Assembly (NCBI GenBank): GCA_965115995.1
Contig: OZ220472.1
Location: forward strand, 1,178,001 to 1,242,000
Source of the DNA: Poriferisodalis sp026713105
Lineage (GTDB): Bacteria; Actinomycetota; Acidimicrobiia; Acidimicrobiales; Poriferisodalaceae
Direction of reading: 5' to 3'
Length of the DNA stretch: 64,000 bases
The position numbers and the translations under genes were made by a program. Every line of letters starts with the position of its first letter. Positions within the stretch are counted from its first letter, which is position 1. Below the pieces are notes generated by a model. That model worked only from the letters and a program-made list of their open reading frames with translations. It searched no databases and was not told where the DNA came from. Shown here one piece after another: positions 16,487-25,554 of the stretch.

Positions 16487-18754
16487 ATGGCGATGCGAGA
16501 CCGCGAACGTCCTGGAACTACAGCCGCCGAGCTGAGCCCCGTATGGGAGCCCCGCCCGGTCCCGCCTGAAGGTGCTCCCAACGTCGTGGTCATCGTGTTC
16601 GACGACACGGGATTCGCGCACCTCGGCTGTTATGGGAGCGACATCGACACTCCGAACATCGATCGGTTAGCAGCCGGCGGTCTCCGCTACACGAATTTTC
16701 ATACGACAGCGCTGTGCTCGCCGACTCGTGCGTGCCTGCTGAGCGGCCGCAACCACCACTCGGTCGGCATGCGGTTCCTGTCCAACGTCGACACGGGCTT
16801 CTCGAATTGCCGGGGTGTGATCGCGCCGTCGGCGGCGACTTTCGCCGAAGTGCTCTCTGCCAACGGTTATGCGACCTTTGCTCTCGGCAAGTGGCACCTT
16901 GCGAATCTGGCCGATTGCGGACCCGCAGGACCGTTCGACCACTGGCCGCTGGGACGAGGCTTCGACCGCTTCCACGGATTCCTCGGCGGCGCCACGGACC
17001 AGTTCTCGCCGGAACTGGTCATCGACAACCACCCCGTGGACCCGCCGAGCGAACCCGGCTACCACCTGTCGGAGGATCTGGTCGATCAGGCGATCTCGAT
17101 GATCGCCGCCCAGCAGGCCACCGCCTCGTCGCGGAAGTTCTTGACGTATCTCGCCTTCGGTGCGACGCATTCGCCCCACCAAGCACCGCAGGCGTACCTC
17201 GACAAATACCGGGGCCGCTACGACGACGGCTGGGATGTCACACGGGAGCGCTGGTTCTCCCGCCAGCGGGAGCTGGGGGTGGTGCCCGCCGGCGCCGAGC
17301 TGTCGCCGCGCAACCCCGGTGTGAAGCCGTGGGACGAGCTCGACGGCGACCAGCGACGGCTCTACTGCCGCATGCAGGAGACGTTCGCTGCGTTCCTGGA
17401 TCACACCGACGACCAGATCGGACGGCTGACGGACTACCTGGAGGGCGCCGGCTTGCTGGACGACACGCTGATCGTGCTGCTCTCAGACAACGGCGCTTCC
17501 CAGGAAGGCGGGCGCCACGGGCTGACCAACGAGAACATCTTCTTCAATCGTCAGCGGCTCGAGGTCGCCGACATGATGCCGTTCGTGGACGAGATCGGCG
17601 GCCCCAACCTCTACAACAACTACCCGTGGGGCTGGGCACAGGCCGGCAACACGCCGTTGCGCTTCTACAAGCAGAACACCTACGAGGGCGGCATCCGTGA
17701 TCCGCTGATCGTGCACTGGCCGTCGGGCATTGCTGATGCCGGCGGCATCCGCGATCAGTACCACCACGTGATCGACGTGATGCCCACCATCCTCGACGTG
17801 GTCGGCGTGGAGGCCCCAGACGTCCACAACGGCGTTTCCCAGCAGCCTGTCGAAGGGATCTCCATGCGGTCCACCTTCGATGCGGCGAACGCCGAGGCAC
17901 CTTCGGGCCGCACCACGCAGTACTACGAGATGCTCGGCCACCGGGCCGTCTACTGCGACGGATGGAAGGCGGTGACCTTGCATCGCCAAGGTGTGCCGTT
18001 CGGCGAGGACGACTGGGCGCTGTACGACACGCGCAGCGACTTCGCCGAGATTCATGACCTGTCCGAGAAGTATCCGGACAAGCTGGTTGAGCTGATCGAG
18101 CTGTGGTGGTCAGAGGCCGATAACTACAACGTGCTGCCTCTCGACGATCGGGGGGTGGAGCTGTTCGTGCTGCGCCAGCCGGGTCCCGATGCGGCAGCGA
18201 CCCGGCTGCGCTACCCCGCAGGCATGCCGCATCTTGAACGGTTCAAGTGCCCCGATGTGCGGAATCGGTCGTTCGAGATCGTCGCGTCGGCAGATACCTC
18301 GACGGGAACCAACGGCGTGCTCGTGGCCTTCGGGTCAAGGACTGGCGGGCTCGTGCTGTGGGTTGCCGACGGCGTGCTGAGCTTCGAATACAACAACCTC
18401 GGGCGTCCCACCAAGCTGGCGGCAAGCGAACCGGTGCCGCGCGGCGACGTCGAGCTGGGCGTCCGCTACACCAAGAGCGCCGAGCACGCAGGCACAGCGA
18501 CGTTGTGGCAACGGCTCAGCGACGGGCCAGCGCGGGAATTGGGGACCGTCGATCTGGCGACGATGCCGTACCGACAGTCGCTGTACGGCATGGACGTGGG
18601 GTGCGACCTCGGCCCCACCGTCAGCGCCGAGTACGCCGGGCCGAACACGTTCGGGGGTGTGCTGCGGCACGTGGAGTTCCAGCTGGGCAACGACCGCGAC
18701 GACCTCCGGGCGGCAGCAGCCGTCGAAGCCGAGAATGCGCTCGTCGACCAGTGA
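16487..18754 (+). CDS. Arylsulfatase (formylglycine type)
   Basis: 755 aa from ATG 16487. The sulfatase signature is CSPTRACLLSGR with C77, the residue converted to formylglycine. Metal aspartates D39/D40 are in VIVFDDTGFAHLGCYG. The extra C-terminal beta domain of about 200 residues gives the AtsA-like long form. No signal peptide is visible, so it is probably cytoplasmic. It is a clear paralogue of the sulfatase at 54453-56738. No formylglycine-generating enzyme gene is present in the window. It should hydrolyse sulfate esters of aromatic or steroid-like alcohols. Confidence 0.92.
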   Translation: MAMRDRERPGTTAAELSPVWEPRPVPPEGAPNVVVIVFDDTGFAHLGCYGSDIDTPNIDRLAAGGLRYTNFHTTALCSPTRACLLSGRNHHSVGMRFLSNVDTGFSNCRGVIAPSAATFAEVLSANGYATFALGKWHLANLADCGPAGPFDHWPLGRGFDRFHGFLGGATDQFSPELVIDNHPVDPPSEPGYHLSEDLVDQAISMIAAQQATASSRKFLTYLAFGATHSPHQAPQAYLDKYRGRYDDGWDVTRERWFSRQRELGVVPAGAELSPRNPGVKPWDELDGDQRRLYCRMQETFAAFLDHTDDQIGRLTDYLEGAGLLDDTLIVLLSDNGASQEGGRHGLTNENIFFNRQRLEVADMMPFVDEIGGPNLYNNYPWGWAQAGNTPLRFYKQNTYEGGIRDPLIVHWPSGIADAGGIRDQYHHVIDVMPTILDVVGVEAPDVHNGVSQQPVEGISMRSTFDAANAEAPSGRTTQYYEMLGHRAVYCDGWKAVTLHRQGVPFGEDDWALYDTRSDFAEIHDLSEKYPDKLVELIELWWSEADNYNVLPLDDRGVELFVLRQPGPDAAATRLRYPAGMPHLERFKCPDVRNRSFEIVASADTSTGTNGVLVAFGSRTGGLVLWVADGVLSFEYNNLGRPTKLAASEPVPRGDVELGVRYTKSAEHAGTATLWQRLSDGPARELGTVDLATMPYRQSLYGMDVGCDLGPTVSAEYAGPNTFGGVLRHVEFQLGNDRDDLRAAAAVEAENALVDQ

Positions 18755-18779
18755 ATTCTGCACCCGGCCTCTGTTGACC

Positions 18780-18794
18780 CGAGCATTGTGCTCG
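18780..18794. terminator. Small hairpin between convergent sulfatase genes
   Basis: CGAGCA pairs with TGCTCG around TTG, between the stops of the arylsulfatase and alkylsulfatase genes. The stem is short and without a T tract, so terminator function is uncertain. Confidence 0.35.
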
Positions 18795-18815
18795 AGCTAC
18801 AGCTCAACGGAGCCG

Positions 18816-20717
18816 CTAGGGCTCGATCAGGGGTGCCGTGGTGAAGACGGTCAACTTCTCGAGGAGTGAGCGCACCAGCTCGCTGCGGCCGGTGATTTCG
18901 GCTCGGTCCAGCGCCGTTGCGTCGTTGAGCGCGGCCGCCAAGGTCGCCCGGTCGATATGAATCGTTGCGTCGGCGTCCGGGTCGATCGCATCAGGACGAT
19001 GATGCACTGCGGAGCGACCGATGCCCAGCACGTGGTCTTCGTCGAGATCGGTGAGGTGCACGTTGAACGTCACCGGCCCGACATCGAACGCGTCGGGGTC
19101 GAACCGGATGCCGATCACGTCGAAGAGGTGCTCGGCGCTCATGGCTTGGGACATGTCTCGGGTGGGGACACGGCCCCAGTCGGGCGTCCCTTCTCGCAGC
19201 TCCTTCGCGCCCATCAGGTAGGCGTTTCGCCACGTAGCCGACTCTGACTGATAACCGAGCTGCTCCAGAGCATCGGCTTGCAGGCTGCGGGCCTCCCGGT
19301 TCTGCGGGTCCGCGAACACCACGTGGTTGACGACCTGGGCCACCCAGCGGTACTCGCCGCGCTCGAAACTCTCGCGGGCCCTGGCCAGCACGGCATCGGC
19401 GCCGCCCATGAACTCCAGATAGTTGGCGCCCGCTTCGACCGGTGGCAACGGATCGAGGTTGGCCGGGTTGCCGTCGTACCAGCCGAGGTAGCGGTTGTAG
19501 ACCGAGCGGCAGTTGTGCGACACGGTGCCGTAGTAGCCCTGCACGTGAGACTCGTTGAATTCAGCCGGCAGGCGCATCTGGGCCGCGATCTCGGTCGGCC
19601 GCAGTCCCTGGTTGGCCAGGCGCATCGTCTGGTCGTGCATCCAGCGATACAGGTCGCGCTGCATCGACAGGAACCCCCGCACGTCGGCATTGCCGAAGCG
19701 GGGCCAGTGGTGGCTGGCGAACATCACCTCGGTGTCATCGCCCCACAGTTCCAGAGCTTCGGCGATGTACTTGCTCCACGCCAGCGCGTCGCGCGTCTGC
19801 GCACCCCGGATCGGGTACAGGTTGTGCATCGTGTGCGTGCAGTTTTCGGCCATGCACAGCAGGTTCTTGTCGGGAAAGAAGAAGTTCATCTCTGCGGGCG
19901 CTTCGGCATCGGGCGTGTTCTGGAACACGATTCGGATGCCGCTGAGCTCACGCTCCTCCCCGGTGCGGGTGATGGTGTCGGTGGGAGCCAGCAAGTCCGA
20001 TCGAGCCAGACCCATTGCCGAGCCCAGGCCGCAGTCGACGTGGCCCAACGGCCCGGGCGGCAGCAGCGGCCCGAATTGGTACGCGGCCCGTCGTCCCATG
20101 ATCGGGCCTGCGATGACGAATTCGCTCACGACCTCTTCGAGGAATCCCTCGGGTGCGACGATCTCGACGTCACCGTTGGCTACAGCGTCGGCATCTGTCA
20201 CGCCGAGCACGCCGCCGAAATGATCCGCGTGCGAGTGCGTGTAGATGATCGCCCGCACAGGGCGGGCACCCAGGGTGCGATTGGCGAGATCCAGTGCCGC
20301 CGCGGCCGACGGCCGGGTGGTCAGGGGATCGATGATCAGCCAGCCGTCAGTGCCCTCGAGGAACGTGATGTTGGCAATGTCGTAGCCCCGCACCTGCCAC
20401 ACGCCGTCGGTCACCTCGAACAGTCCGTGATGGACGTTGAGCTGTGCCTGTCGCCACAAGCTCGGATGCACCGACGGCGGAGCTTCGGCTGATTCGTTGA
20501 CGAAGGCGTGGCGGGCCACATCGAACACCACGTGGTCGCCCATCGTGACGCGACCGTCGTCGATCTGGGCGACCAGGCCGCGGGAGGCTCGTTCGAAATC
20601 GCCCGGGTCGTCAAAGGAGACTGCCGCTGCGCTATTGGCCTCAGCGGTGAACTCTGTTGGCGTTCGCGGCCCGGATGGACCGTCTCGGTGATCGTGGTCG
20701 TTGTCGTCTGGGGCCAT
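18816..20717 (-). CDS. SdsA1/BDS1-type alkylsulfatase (metallo-beta-lactamase fold)
   Basis: 633 aa from ATG 20717. The binuclear zinc motif is THSHADH (H161, H163, D165, H166). Further family segments are FFFPDKNLLCMAENCTHTMH and a C-terminal SCP2-like domain that binds hydrophobic chains. Members release sulfate from primary or secondary alkyl sulfates such as SDS. The known SdsA1 enzyme is secreted, but no signal peptide is visible here. The start is 17 bp after the P450 stop, giving a minus-strand TetR-P450-alkylsulfatase operon. The frame is open further upstream, but that stretch overlaps the P450 gene and is a shadow. Confidence 0.9.
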   Translation of the reverse strand: MAPDDNDHDHRDGPSGPRTPTEFTAEANSAAAVSFDDPGDFERASRGLVAQIDDGRVTMGDHVVFDVARHAFVNESAEAPPSVHPSLWRQAQLNVHHGLFEVTDGVWQVRGYDIANITFLEGTDGWLIIDPLTTRPSAAAALDLANRTLGARPVRAIIYTHSHADHFGGVLGVTDADAVANGDVEIVAPEGFLEEVVSEFVIAGPIMGRRAAYQFGPLLPPGPLGHVDCGLGSAMGLARSDLLAPTDTITRTGEERELSGIRIVFQNTPDAEAPAEMNFFFPDKNLLCMAENCTHTMHNLYPIRGAQTRDALAWSKYIAEALELWGDDTEVMFASHHWPRFGNADVRGFLSMQRDLYRWMHDQTMRLANQGLRPTEIAAQMRLPAEFNESHVQGYYGTVSHNCRSVYNRYLGWYDGNPANLDPLPPVEAGANYLEFMGGADAVLARARESFERGEYRWVAQVVNHVVFADPQNREARSLQADALEQLGYQSESATWRNAYLMGAKELREGTPDWGRVPTRDMSQAMSAEHLFDVIGIRFDPDAFDVGPVTFNVHLTDLDEDHVLGIGRSAVHHRPDAIDPDADATIHIDRATLAAALNDATALDRAEITGRSELVRSLLEKLTVFTTAPLIEP

Positions 20718-20734
20718 GTCGTTGGTGCGCCGGA

Positions 20735-21973
20735 TCAGCGTGACGATGGAAAACGGATAGGCAGCTGCCGAGGGCCGCGGACCTGCCCGCCGGCCCAGGT
20801 GACCTCGTCGGGCTCGCTCACTTCGAAGTCCGGAATGCGCTCGAACCAGGTGCGCAGAGCGACGTTCATCTCCAGGCGGGCCAGATTCGAGCCTGCGCAG
20901 CGATGAATGCCTGCACCGAATGCGACGTGACGGTTGTGCGACCGGTCCAGGATCACTTCGTCGGGTCGCTCGAAGACCTCCGGGTCGCGGTTGGCGCCAG
21001 GGAAGTTCATCAGCACCTTGCTGCCCTCGGGGATGGTCACGTCGCCGATCTGCACGTCGGCGGCAGCTCGACGCGCCATGGTCACCGGCGCGTAGAAGCG
21101 CAGCAGTTCTTCGATGGCCGAGGGCCACAGGTCTGGCTCGGCCACCATCCGCTGGCGGTCGGCGGGATGAGTGCCGAAGTGCCACAGGGCTGAGCCGATC
21201 GAGCTCCACGTGGTGTCGATGCCGGCGATGAGCTGCAGATTGAGCATGCCCACCACCATGATCGGATCGATGGGGTTGCCCTCGTCGTCGGTTCCCGCCA
21301 GCAATGCCGAGACGAACCCATCGTCGGGATTGGCCTGCTTCTCCTTCACGACCTCGAAGAAGAACTCTCGGATCACGAGCCGGTACTTCCTGCGCAGGTC
21401 AGGCTTGGTGAGACCCAGCTCCAGAACGCAGCGCACCCAGTAGGTGAAATCGTCCACCCTGCTCTCGTCGATGCCCAGCAGGTGGGCGATAACACGAGGC
21501 GGGATCTGCTGGGCGTACTGCTCGGCGCCGTCGACGTGGCCCGCATCGATGAAACCGTCGATGAGGCGGTTCGCGAGATCCTCGGTGTACTGACGGTGCG
21601 ATTCGGCGGCATTCGGTGAGAAGTGCGGGAGCAGCAGCCGACGTGTCCAGCCGTGAATCGGAGGATCCTCAGAGATCGGCGCAGCGTTGACGCCGTACTG
21701 CTGAAAGATCGGGTCTGCGAGCAGCTCCTCGACCAGCTCCGGTGGGGGAGAGGTCACCAGTACATCGCTGCTCGAGAGCTCGGGGACCATCTTCGCCATG
21801 GCTTGGACGTCCTCGTACCGGGTCGGCAGGAAGGAGCCGCCCCAGCGTTCGGTGTGAGCGATCGGGCAGCGGCCGCGCAGCTCGTCCCACACCGGAGCGG
21901 GATCGCGCACGTAGCCCGGGTCGTAGATGTCGTAGTCGGTGTCCCAGTCGTCGACGGGTGCCGTATCAGTCAT
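20735..21973 (-). CDS. Cytochrome P450
   Basis: 412 aa from ATG 21973. The I-helix motif is AGIDTTWSS, the ExxR motif is in IEELLRFYAPV, and the heme loop FGAGIHRCAGS places the heme thiolate at C359. A soluble bacterial class I P450, it needs a ferredoxin and reductase not seen here. It is a paralogue of the P450 at 24129-25340, with matching I-helix and heme regions. Lying between a TetR-type gene and an alkylsulfatase gene, it may hydroxylate a long-chain or cyclic alcohol-type substrate. Confidence 0.93.
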   Translation of the reverse strand: MTDTAPVDDWDTDYDIYDPGYVRDPAPVWDELRGRCPIAHTERWGGSFLPTRYEDVQAMAKMVPELSSSDVLVTSPPPELVEELLADPIFQQYGVNAAPISEDPPIHGWTRRLLLPHFSPNAAESHRQYTEDLANRLIDGFIDAGHVDGAEQYAQQIPPRVIAHLLGIDESRVDDFTYWVRCVLELGLTKPDLRRKYRLVIREFFFEVVKEKQANPDDGFVSALLAGTDDEGNPIDPIMVVGMLNLQLIAGIDTTWSSIGSALWHFGTHPADRQRMVAEPDLWPSAIEELLRFYAPVTMARRAAADVQIGDVTIPEGSKVLMNFPGANRDPEVFERPDEVILDRSHNRHVAFGAGIHRCAGSNLARLEMNVALRTWFERIPDFEVSEPDEVTWAGGQVRGPRQLPIRFPSSR

Positions 21974-22019
21974 GGGCGGATTCCTTCTTGGCTCGGAATG
22001 CTGAATCTTGGGAAAGTCT

Positions 22020-23189
22020 CTACATCTCGAAGTCGAGCATGCGGGCGAGCAGTGTGGCGGCGCGCGGCTCAAGTTCTCGCGGGTTTCGACGGAGTGCTGT
22101 GGCGAAGAGCGGCTCGAACAGCGTCCACGCCAGTTGAGCCGCAGCAACGAGCACGTAGCGGCAGCGTTGGGACGGGCCCGGCTCGCCGTACCTGCTGCGG
22201 TGCCGGTCGAGCAGTGCGCCGACAACCGGAAAATGGTCACCCTCGCGCGCCAATTTGGCGTCGAGTGCGACGTGAGTCAGCGCTCGCACGTAGCCCAAGT
22301 ACTCCCGCACGGAGAAGAAGTCCGGCATCGAACCGGGGCCGGATTCGGCTGCGTAGAACTGGTCGCGCATCTGCCGCGACGCCTGAGAGAGCACTTCGCC
22401 CGCAGAGCCGAAGTAGTGGTGGATGAGCCCGTAGTTGACTCCGGCTCGCGAAGCCAGTTGGCGTCCCGAGATCGAAGCGGGCGTTCTGCTGGCCAGGAGT
22501 TCGATGGCTGCGGCCACGAGACGGGTCTCGACTTGGACCCGGCCGCTAGTGCGCGATCGCGTCGGTGTGCGAGGCCCGCGTACCTGCAGCGGCCGGGCCG
22601 GGATCTCGTCTCCGGCGAATGGTCCTCGCCCGGCGTGCAGACGCTCGATCATCAACACCAGCTCACGGTCGATGAGTTCGGTGACATCGTCGAGTCCGGC
22701 CGAACGCACGAGCGGGGTCCGGTGGATGCTCACTCCGAGCTGCATGGCGCACGACAGCACCACGGACGTGTCGAGCGCGTCGGCGGTCAGCTCGGGTCGA
22801 AGCATCCGCAGTCCATCGCGGTAGCGGTGGACGATCGGATTCTCGGGCCGCAGGGCGAGTGTCGCCTGATCGAGCTGGATCTGGGTCAGCACCCGCACAA
22901 AGGTGTCGTGCCGCATCACCGTTCCGGCGGTAGGCACCAAGGCGCCGGGCGGGAAGGCGTCTGCGACGAACGCGTTGCTGAGCCGGTCGAGCACGTGACG
23001 GCACAGCTCTCGCTTGGCACCGAAGTGCCGGTGGATCTGTGCATAGTTGACGCCAGCGGCCTCCGCGATGCGCCGGCCCGAGACTGCGGAAGGCGGCTCG
23101 GCCGACAGGAGCTCGGTCGCGGCCTCGACCAGCGCAGTCGCAGGATGGAGCCCCGAGCGATCGCCGTGGTCGGCGTCGGATGCAGCCAT
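22020..23189 (-). CDS. Double TetR-family regulator (two HTH domains in one chain)
   Basis: 389 aa from ATG 23189. It has two complete TetR N-terminal domains: residues 15-60 (SGRRIAEAAGVNYAQIHRHF) and about 205-250 (SGRQLASRAGVNYGLIHHYF). Each is followed by its own helical region. TetR proteins normally act as dimers of about 200 aa, so this looks like a tandem fusion that makes a dimer-like regulator in one polypeptide. It is upstream of the P450 and alkylsulfatase genes on the same strand, and divergent from a TauD-type gene across 64 bp holding a 17-nt palindrome. Probable local regulator of both directions. Confidence 0.85.
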   Translation of the reverse strand: MAASDADHGDRSGLHPATALVEAATELLSAEPPSAVSGRRIAEAAGVNYAQIHRHFGAKRELCRHVLDRLSNAFVADAFPPGALVPTAGTVMRHDTFVRVLTQIQLDQATLALRPENPIVHRYRDGLRMLRPELTADALDTSVVLSCAMQLGVSIHRTPLVRSAGLDDVTELIDRELVLMIERLHAGRGPFAGDEIPARPLQVRGPRTPTRSRTSGRVQVETRLVAAAIELLASRTPASISGRQLASRAGVNYGLIHHYFGSAGEVLSQASRQMRDQFYAAESGPGSMPDFFSVREYLGYVRALTHVALDAKLAREGDHFPVVGALLDRHRSRYGEPGPSQRCRYVLVAAAQLAWTLFEPLFATALRRNPRELEPRAATLLARMLDFEM

Positions 23190-23213
23190 ACGGCTAATCT
23201 AGGCCCAGAACGA

Positions 23214-23230
23214 TGCGGCGGAGCGCCGCA
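23214..23230. promoter_or_regulatory. Candidate operator palindrome between divergent genes
   Basis: TGCGGCG-GAG-CGCCGCA is a perfect 7+3+7 inverted repeat in the 64-bp region between the double-TetR gene and the TauD-type gene. It has the same 3-nt centre as the repeat at 15421-15435. It is a reasonable binding site for the adjacent regulator but could also form an mRNA hairpin. Confidence 0.4.
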
Positions 23231-23253
23231 ATCTGCTGCAGAGGGGAAACGAC

Positions 23254-24099
23254 GTGCGTATCGACGCCGTGAAACCGAAGGATTACAACCGATTCAGGGT
23301 CGAGCCGCTGACCGGCACGATCGGCGCAGAGATCGCAGGGGTTGACCTGCGTGAACTCGATGACGAGCTGATCGCCGAGCTGCACGATGCTTGGATGTCA
23401 CACAAGGTGCTGTTCTTCCGCGACCAGGATCTGACGCAGGCCCAGCATGTGGCCTACGGACAGTCATGTGGCGAGCTGGAGATTCATCCCTTTACGCGCA
23501 ATGTGACCGAGCACCCCGAGATCATCGTGCTGGAGTCGACGGCGGAGAAGTTCCAGGCTGCAGAGACCTGGCACAGTGACGTCTCGTTTCGGGAGTGTCC
23601 GCCCTTGGGCTCGGTGCTGCTGGGTCGGATCGTTCCGCCGTACAGCGGCGACACGTGCTTTGCCAACATGGAATTGGCCTATGAGCTGCTGCCTGACAGC
23701 CTGAAGGACGACATCGACGGGCTGTACGCGATTCACTCGTTTGTCAAGGCGTTCGGCCGCAACATGAGCGCCGAGGAACGGAAACAGGCTGCGCTCGACT
23801 ACCCCGACCAGAAGCACCCCATCGTGCGCACGCATCCGGTGACCGGCGCCAAGATTCTGTACATCAACCGGTCGTTCGTGCTGACCATCGACGGCATGAC
23901 GCCCGAAGAGAGCCGGAGTCTCCGCTACCGGCTGCACGAGCAGTCGACGTTGCCGGAGGTGCAATGCCGGTTCCGCTGGCGCCCAGGCTCAATCGCCCAG
24001 TGGGACAACCGCTGCACGCAGCACTACGCCGTGCCTGACCACGGCGGACGGCACCGGCGAATGGAGCGAGTCACGCTGGTCGGCGACCGACCGGCGTGA
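23254..24099 (+). CDS. TauD/TfdA family Fe(II)/2-oxoglutarate dioxygenase
   Basis: 281 aa from GTG 23254. HxD is H107/D109 in WHSDVSFRE; the distal His and the 2-oxoglutarate Arg are in WDNRCTQHYAVPDH and RMERVTLVG. It resembles the dioxygenase at 15561-16400 but is not a recent copy. Upstream sequence contains AGAGGGGAAAC as a ribosome site. A P450 gene follows after 29 bp, so the two oxygenases are probably co-expressed. Taurine, alkylsulfate or aryloxy-acid substrates are all possible. Confidence 0.87.
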   Translation: MRIDAVKPKDYNRFRVEPLTGTIGAEIAGVDLRELDDELIAELHDAWMSHKVLFFRDQDLTQAQHVAYGQSCGELEIHPFTRNVTEHPEIIVLESTAEKFQAAETWHSDVSFRECPPLGSVLLGRIVPPYSGDTCFANMELAYELLPDSLKDDIDGLYAIHSFVKAFGRNMSAEERKQAALDYPDQKHPIVRTHPVTGAKILYINRSFVLTIDGMTPEESRSLRYRLHEQSTLPEVQCRFRWRPGSIAQWDNRCTQHYAVPDHGGRHRRMERVTLVGDRPA

Positions 24100-24128
24100 A
24101 CCGCAACCGCCGAGATTGAAGTGCTGCG

Positions 24129-25340
24129 ATGACTTACACCGACGACGCCGTCTCTGCCATTCCGCCTGTCGACGACTTCGCCACCGACTGGGACTTCAAC
24201 GACCCCGCATGGGTGAGCGATCCCTTTCCGATATGGAAGGACCTGCGCGAACGCTGCCCGGTAGCGCACTCACCGCGCTTCAACGAGGGCGCATGGCTCC
24301 CGTTGCGCTATGACGACATCGTCGCTATCGCCGATGACACCGAGACGTTCTCCAACGTGCACCATGGCATTCGGCGTGGAGGCACTGCTGATCGCGGCTA
24401 CTTCCCGCCGATCAACAGCGATCCCCCAGAACACTTGGAGATTCGGCGAACGCTGCTGCCGTTCTTCGCGCCGCGACGAATCGAGCAGTGGCGTGAGCAC
24501 ATCGCCGCAGACTGCGAGGAACGAGTCCGGGTGATCGTCGAGCGAGGCCACGGCGACGCGGCAGTCGAGTACAGCCAGCACATCCCTGTTGGGGCGATTG
24601 CCGCCATCTTGGGAATCGACCCCGCCGACGGCGATCAGTTCCGCGACTGGGTGCGGCAAATCCTGCAGGTCGGGCTGGATGATGCGGTAGCCATGCAGCG
24701 AGCGGTAGCTGAAATCCGCGACTACATGGCTCAAGCGATGACCGAGCGACGCAAAACGCCCGGTGACGACCTGATCAGCCATCTCGTCACCACCGAGATG
24801 GCAGGAGAACCGCTTCCCGATCACCTCATCGAGCGAATGCTTGTGCTGCAGCTGATCGCCGGCATCGACACGACCTGGAGCTCCATCGGCGCTGCGTTGT
24901 GGCACCTCGCCGTTCACGATGACGACCGGCGACGGCTGGTGGCGGAACCCGAATTGCTGCCGACTGCGATTGAAGAGTTTCTGCGGGCGTACGCACCGGT
25001 CAACGTGGTACGGCGGGTCACCGCCGATGCAGAAATCAACGGTGTCGCCGTGCACGAGGGGGACCACCTGATGATGACGTTCCCGATCGGGTGCCGGGAT
25101 CCTGAGAAGTTCGATCGGGCCGACGAGGTCGTCATCGACCGCGCCGAGAATCGGCACATCGCCTTCGGCTCGGGCATCCACCGCTGCATCGGCTCGAATC
25201 TGGCTCGCCTCGAGATGGAACTCGCAATCGACACCTGGCTCCGGCACATTCCGGAGTACTCGATCGCACGCGGGGCGGAAGTCGCCTGGTCGACGGGGCA
25301 GATCCGCGGGCCACGCTCGATCCCGATCGTCATCGATTGA
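24129..25340 (+). CDS. Cytochrome P450
   Basis: 403 aa from ATG 24129. AGIDTTWSS is the I-helix motif, IEEFLRAYAPV contains ExxR, and FGSGIHRCIGS carries the heme ligand C353. It is strongly similar over the C-terminal half to the P450 at 20735-21973 on the other strand, so the pair flanking the double-TetR and TauD genes probably arose by duplication. Redox partners are not encoded nearby. Confidence 0.93.
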   Translation: MTYTDDAVSAIPPVDDFATDWDFNDPAWVSDPFPIWKDLRERCPVAHSPRFNEGAWLPLRYDDIVAIADDTETFSNVHHGIRRGGTADRGYFPPINSDPPEHLEIRRTLLPFFAPRRIEQWREHIAADCEERVRVIVERGHGDAAVEYSQHIPVGAIAAILGIDPADGDQFRDWVRQILQVGLDDAVAMQRAVAEIRDYMAQAMTERRKTPGDDLISHLVTTEMAGEPLPDHLIERMLVLQLIAGIDTTWSSIGAALWHLAVHDDDRRRLVAEPELLPTAIEEFLRAYAPVNVVRRVTADAEINGVAVHEGDHLMMTFPIGCRDPEKFDRADEVVIDRAENRHIAFGSGIHRCIGSNLARLEMELAIDTWLRHIPEYSIARGAEVAWSTGQIRGPRSIPIVID

Positions 25341-25554
25341 CGCAAAGCGCTCCCGGCATGCCTCGCGAATCGAAACCCGGAATTCGTCGCTGGGAACACA
25401 GCACGGCCAAATCGCTGACCTGCTCTGCGTCAAGCGTCACGAAGCCGTAGCACTCCGTCAAGCGCGATAGGGCGCAGGCTCACTATCGTGCAGCCACTTG
25501 GCTAGCGCCGTGGACTACAGGGGACGGCGCAGAGAATTCTGGGAGGGCAATCTC

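Noticed and set aside
20718..21209. N-terminal extension of the alkylsulfatase frame
   Set aside because: It lies within the P450 gene in another frame and has no similarity to alkylsulfatases; ATG 20717 gives a normal start.
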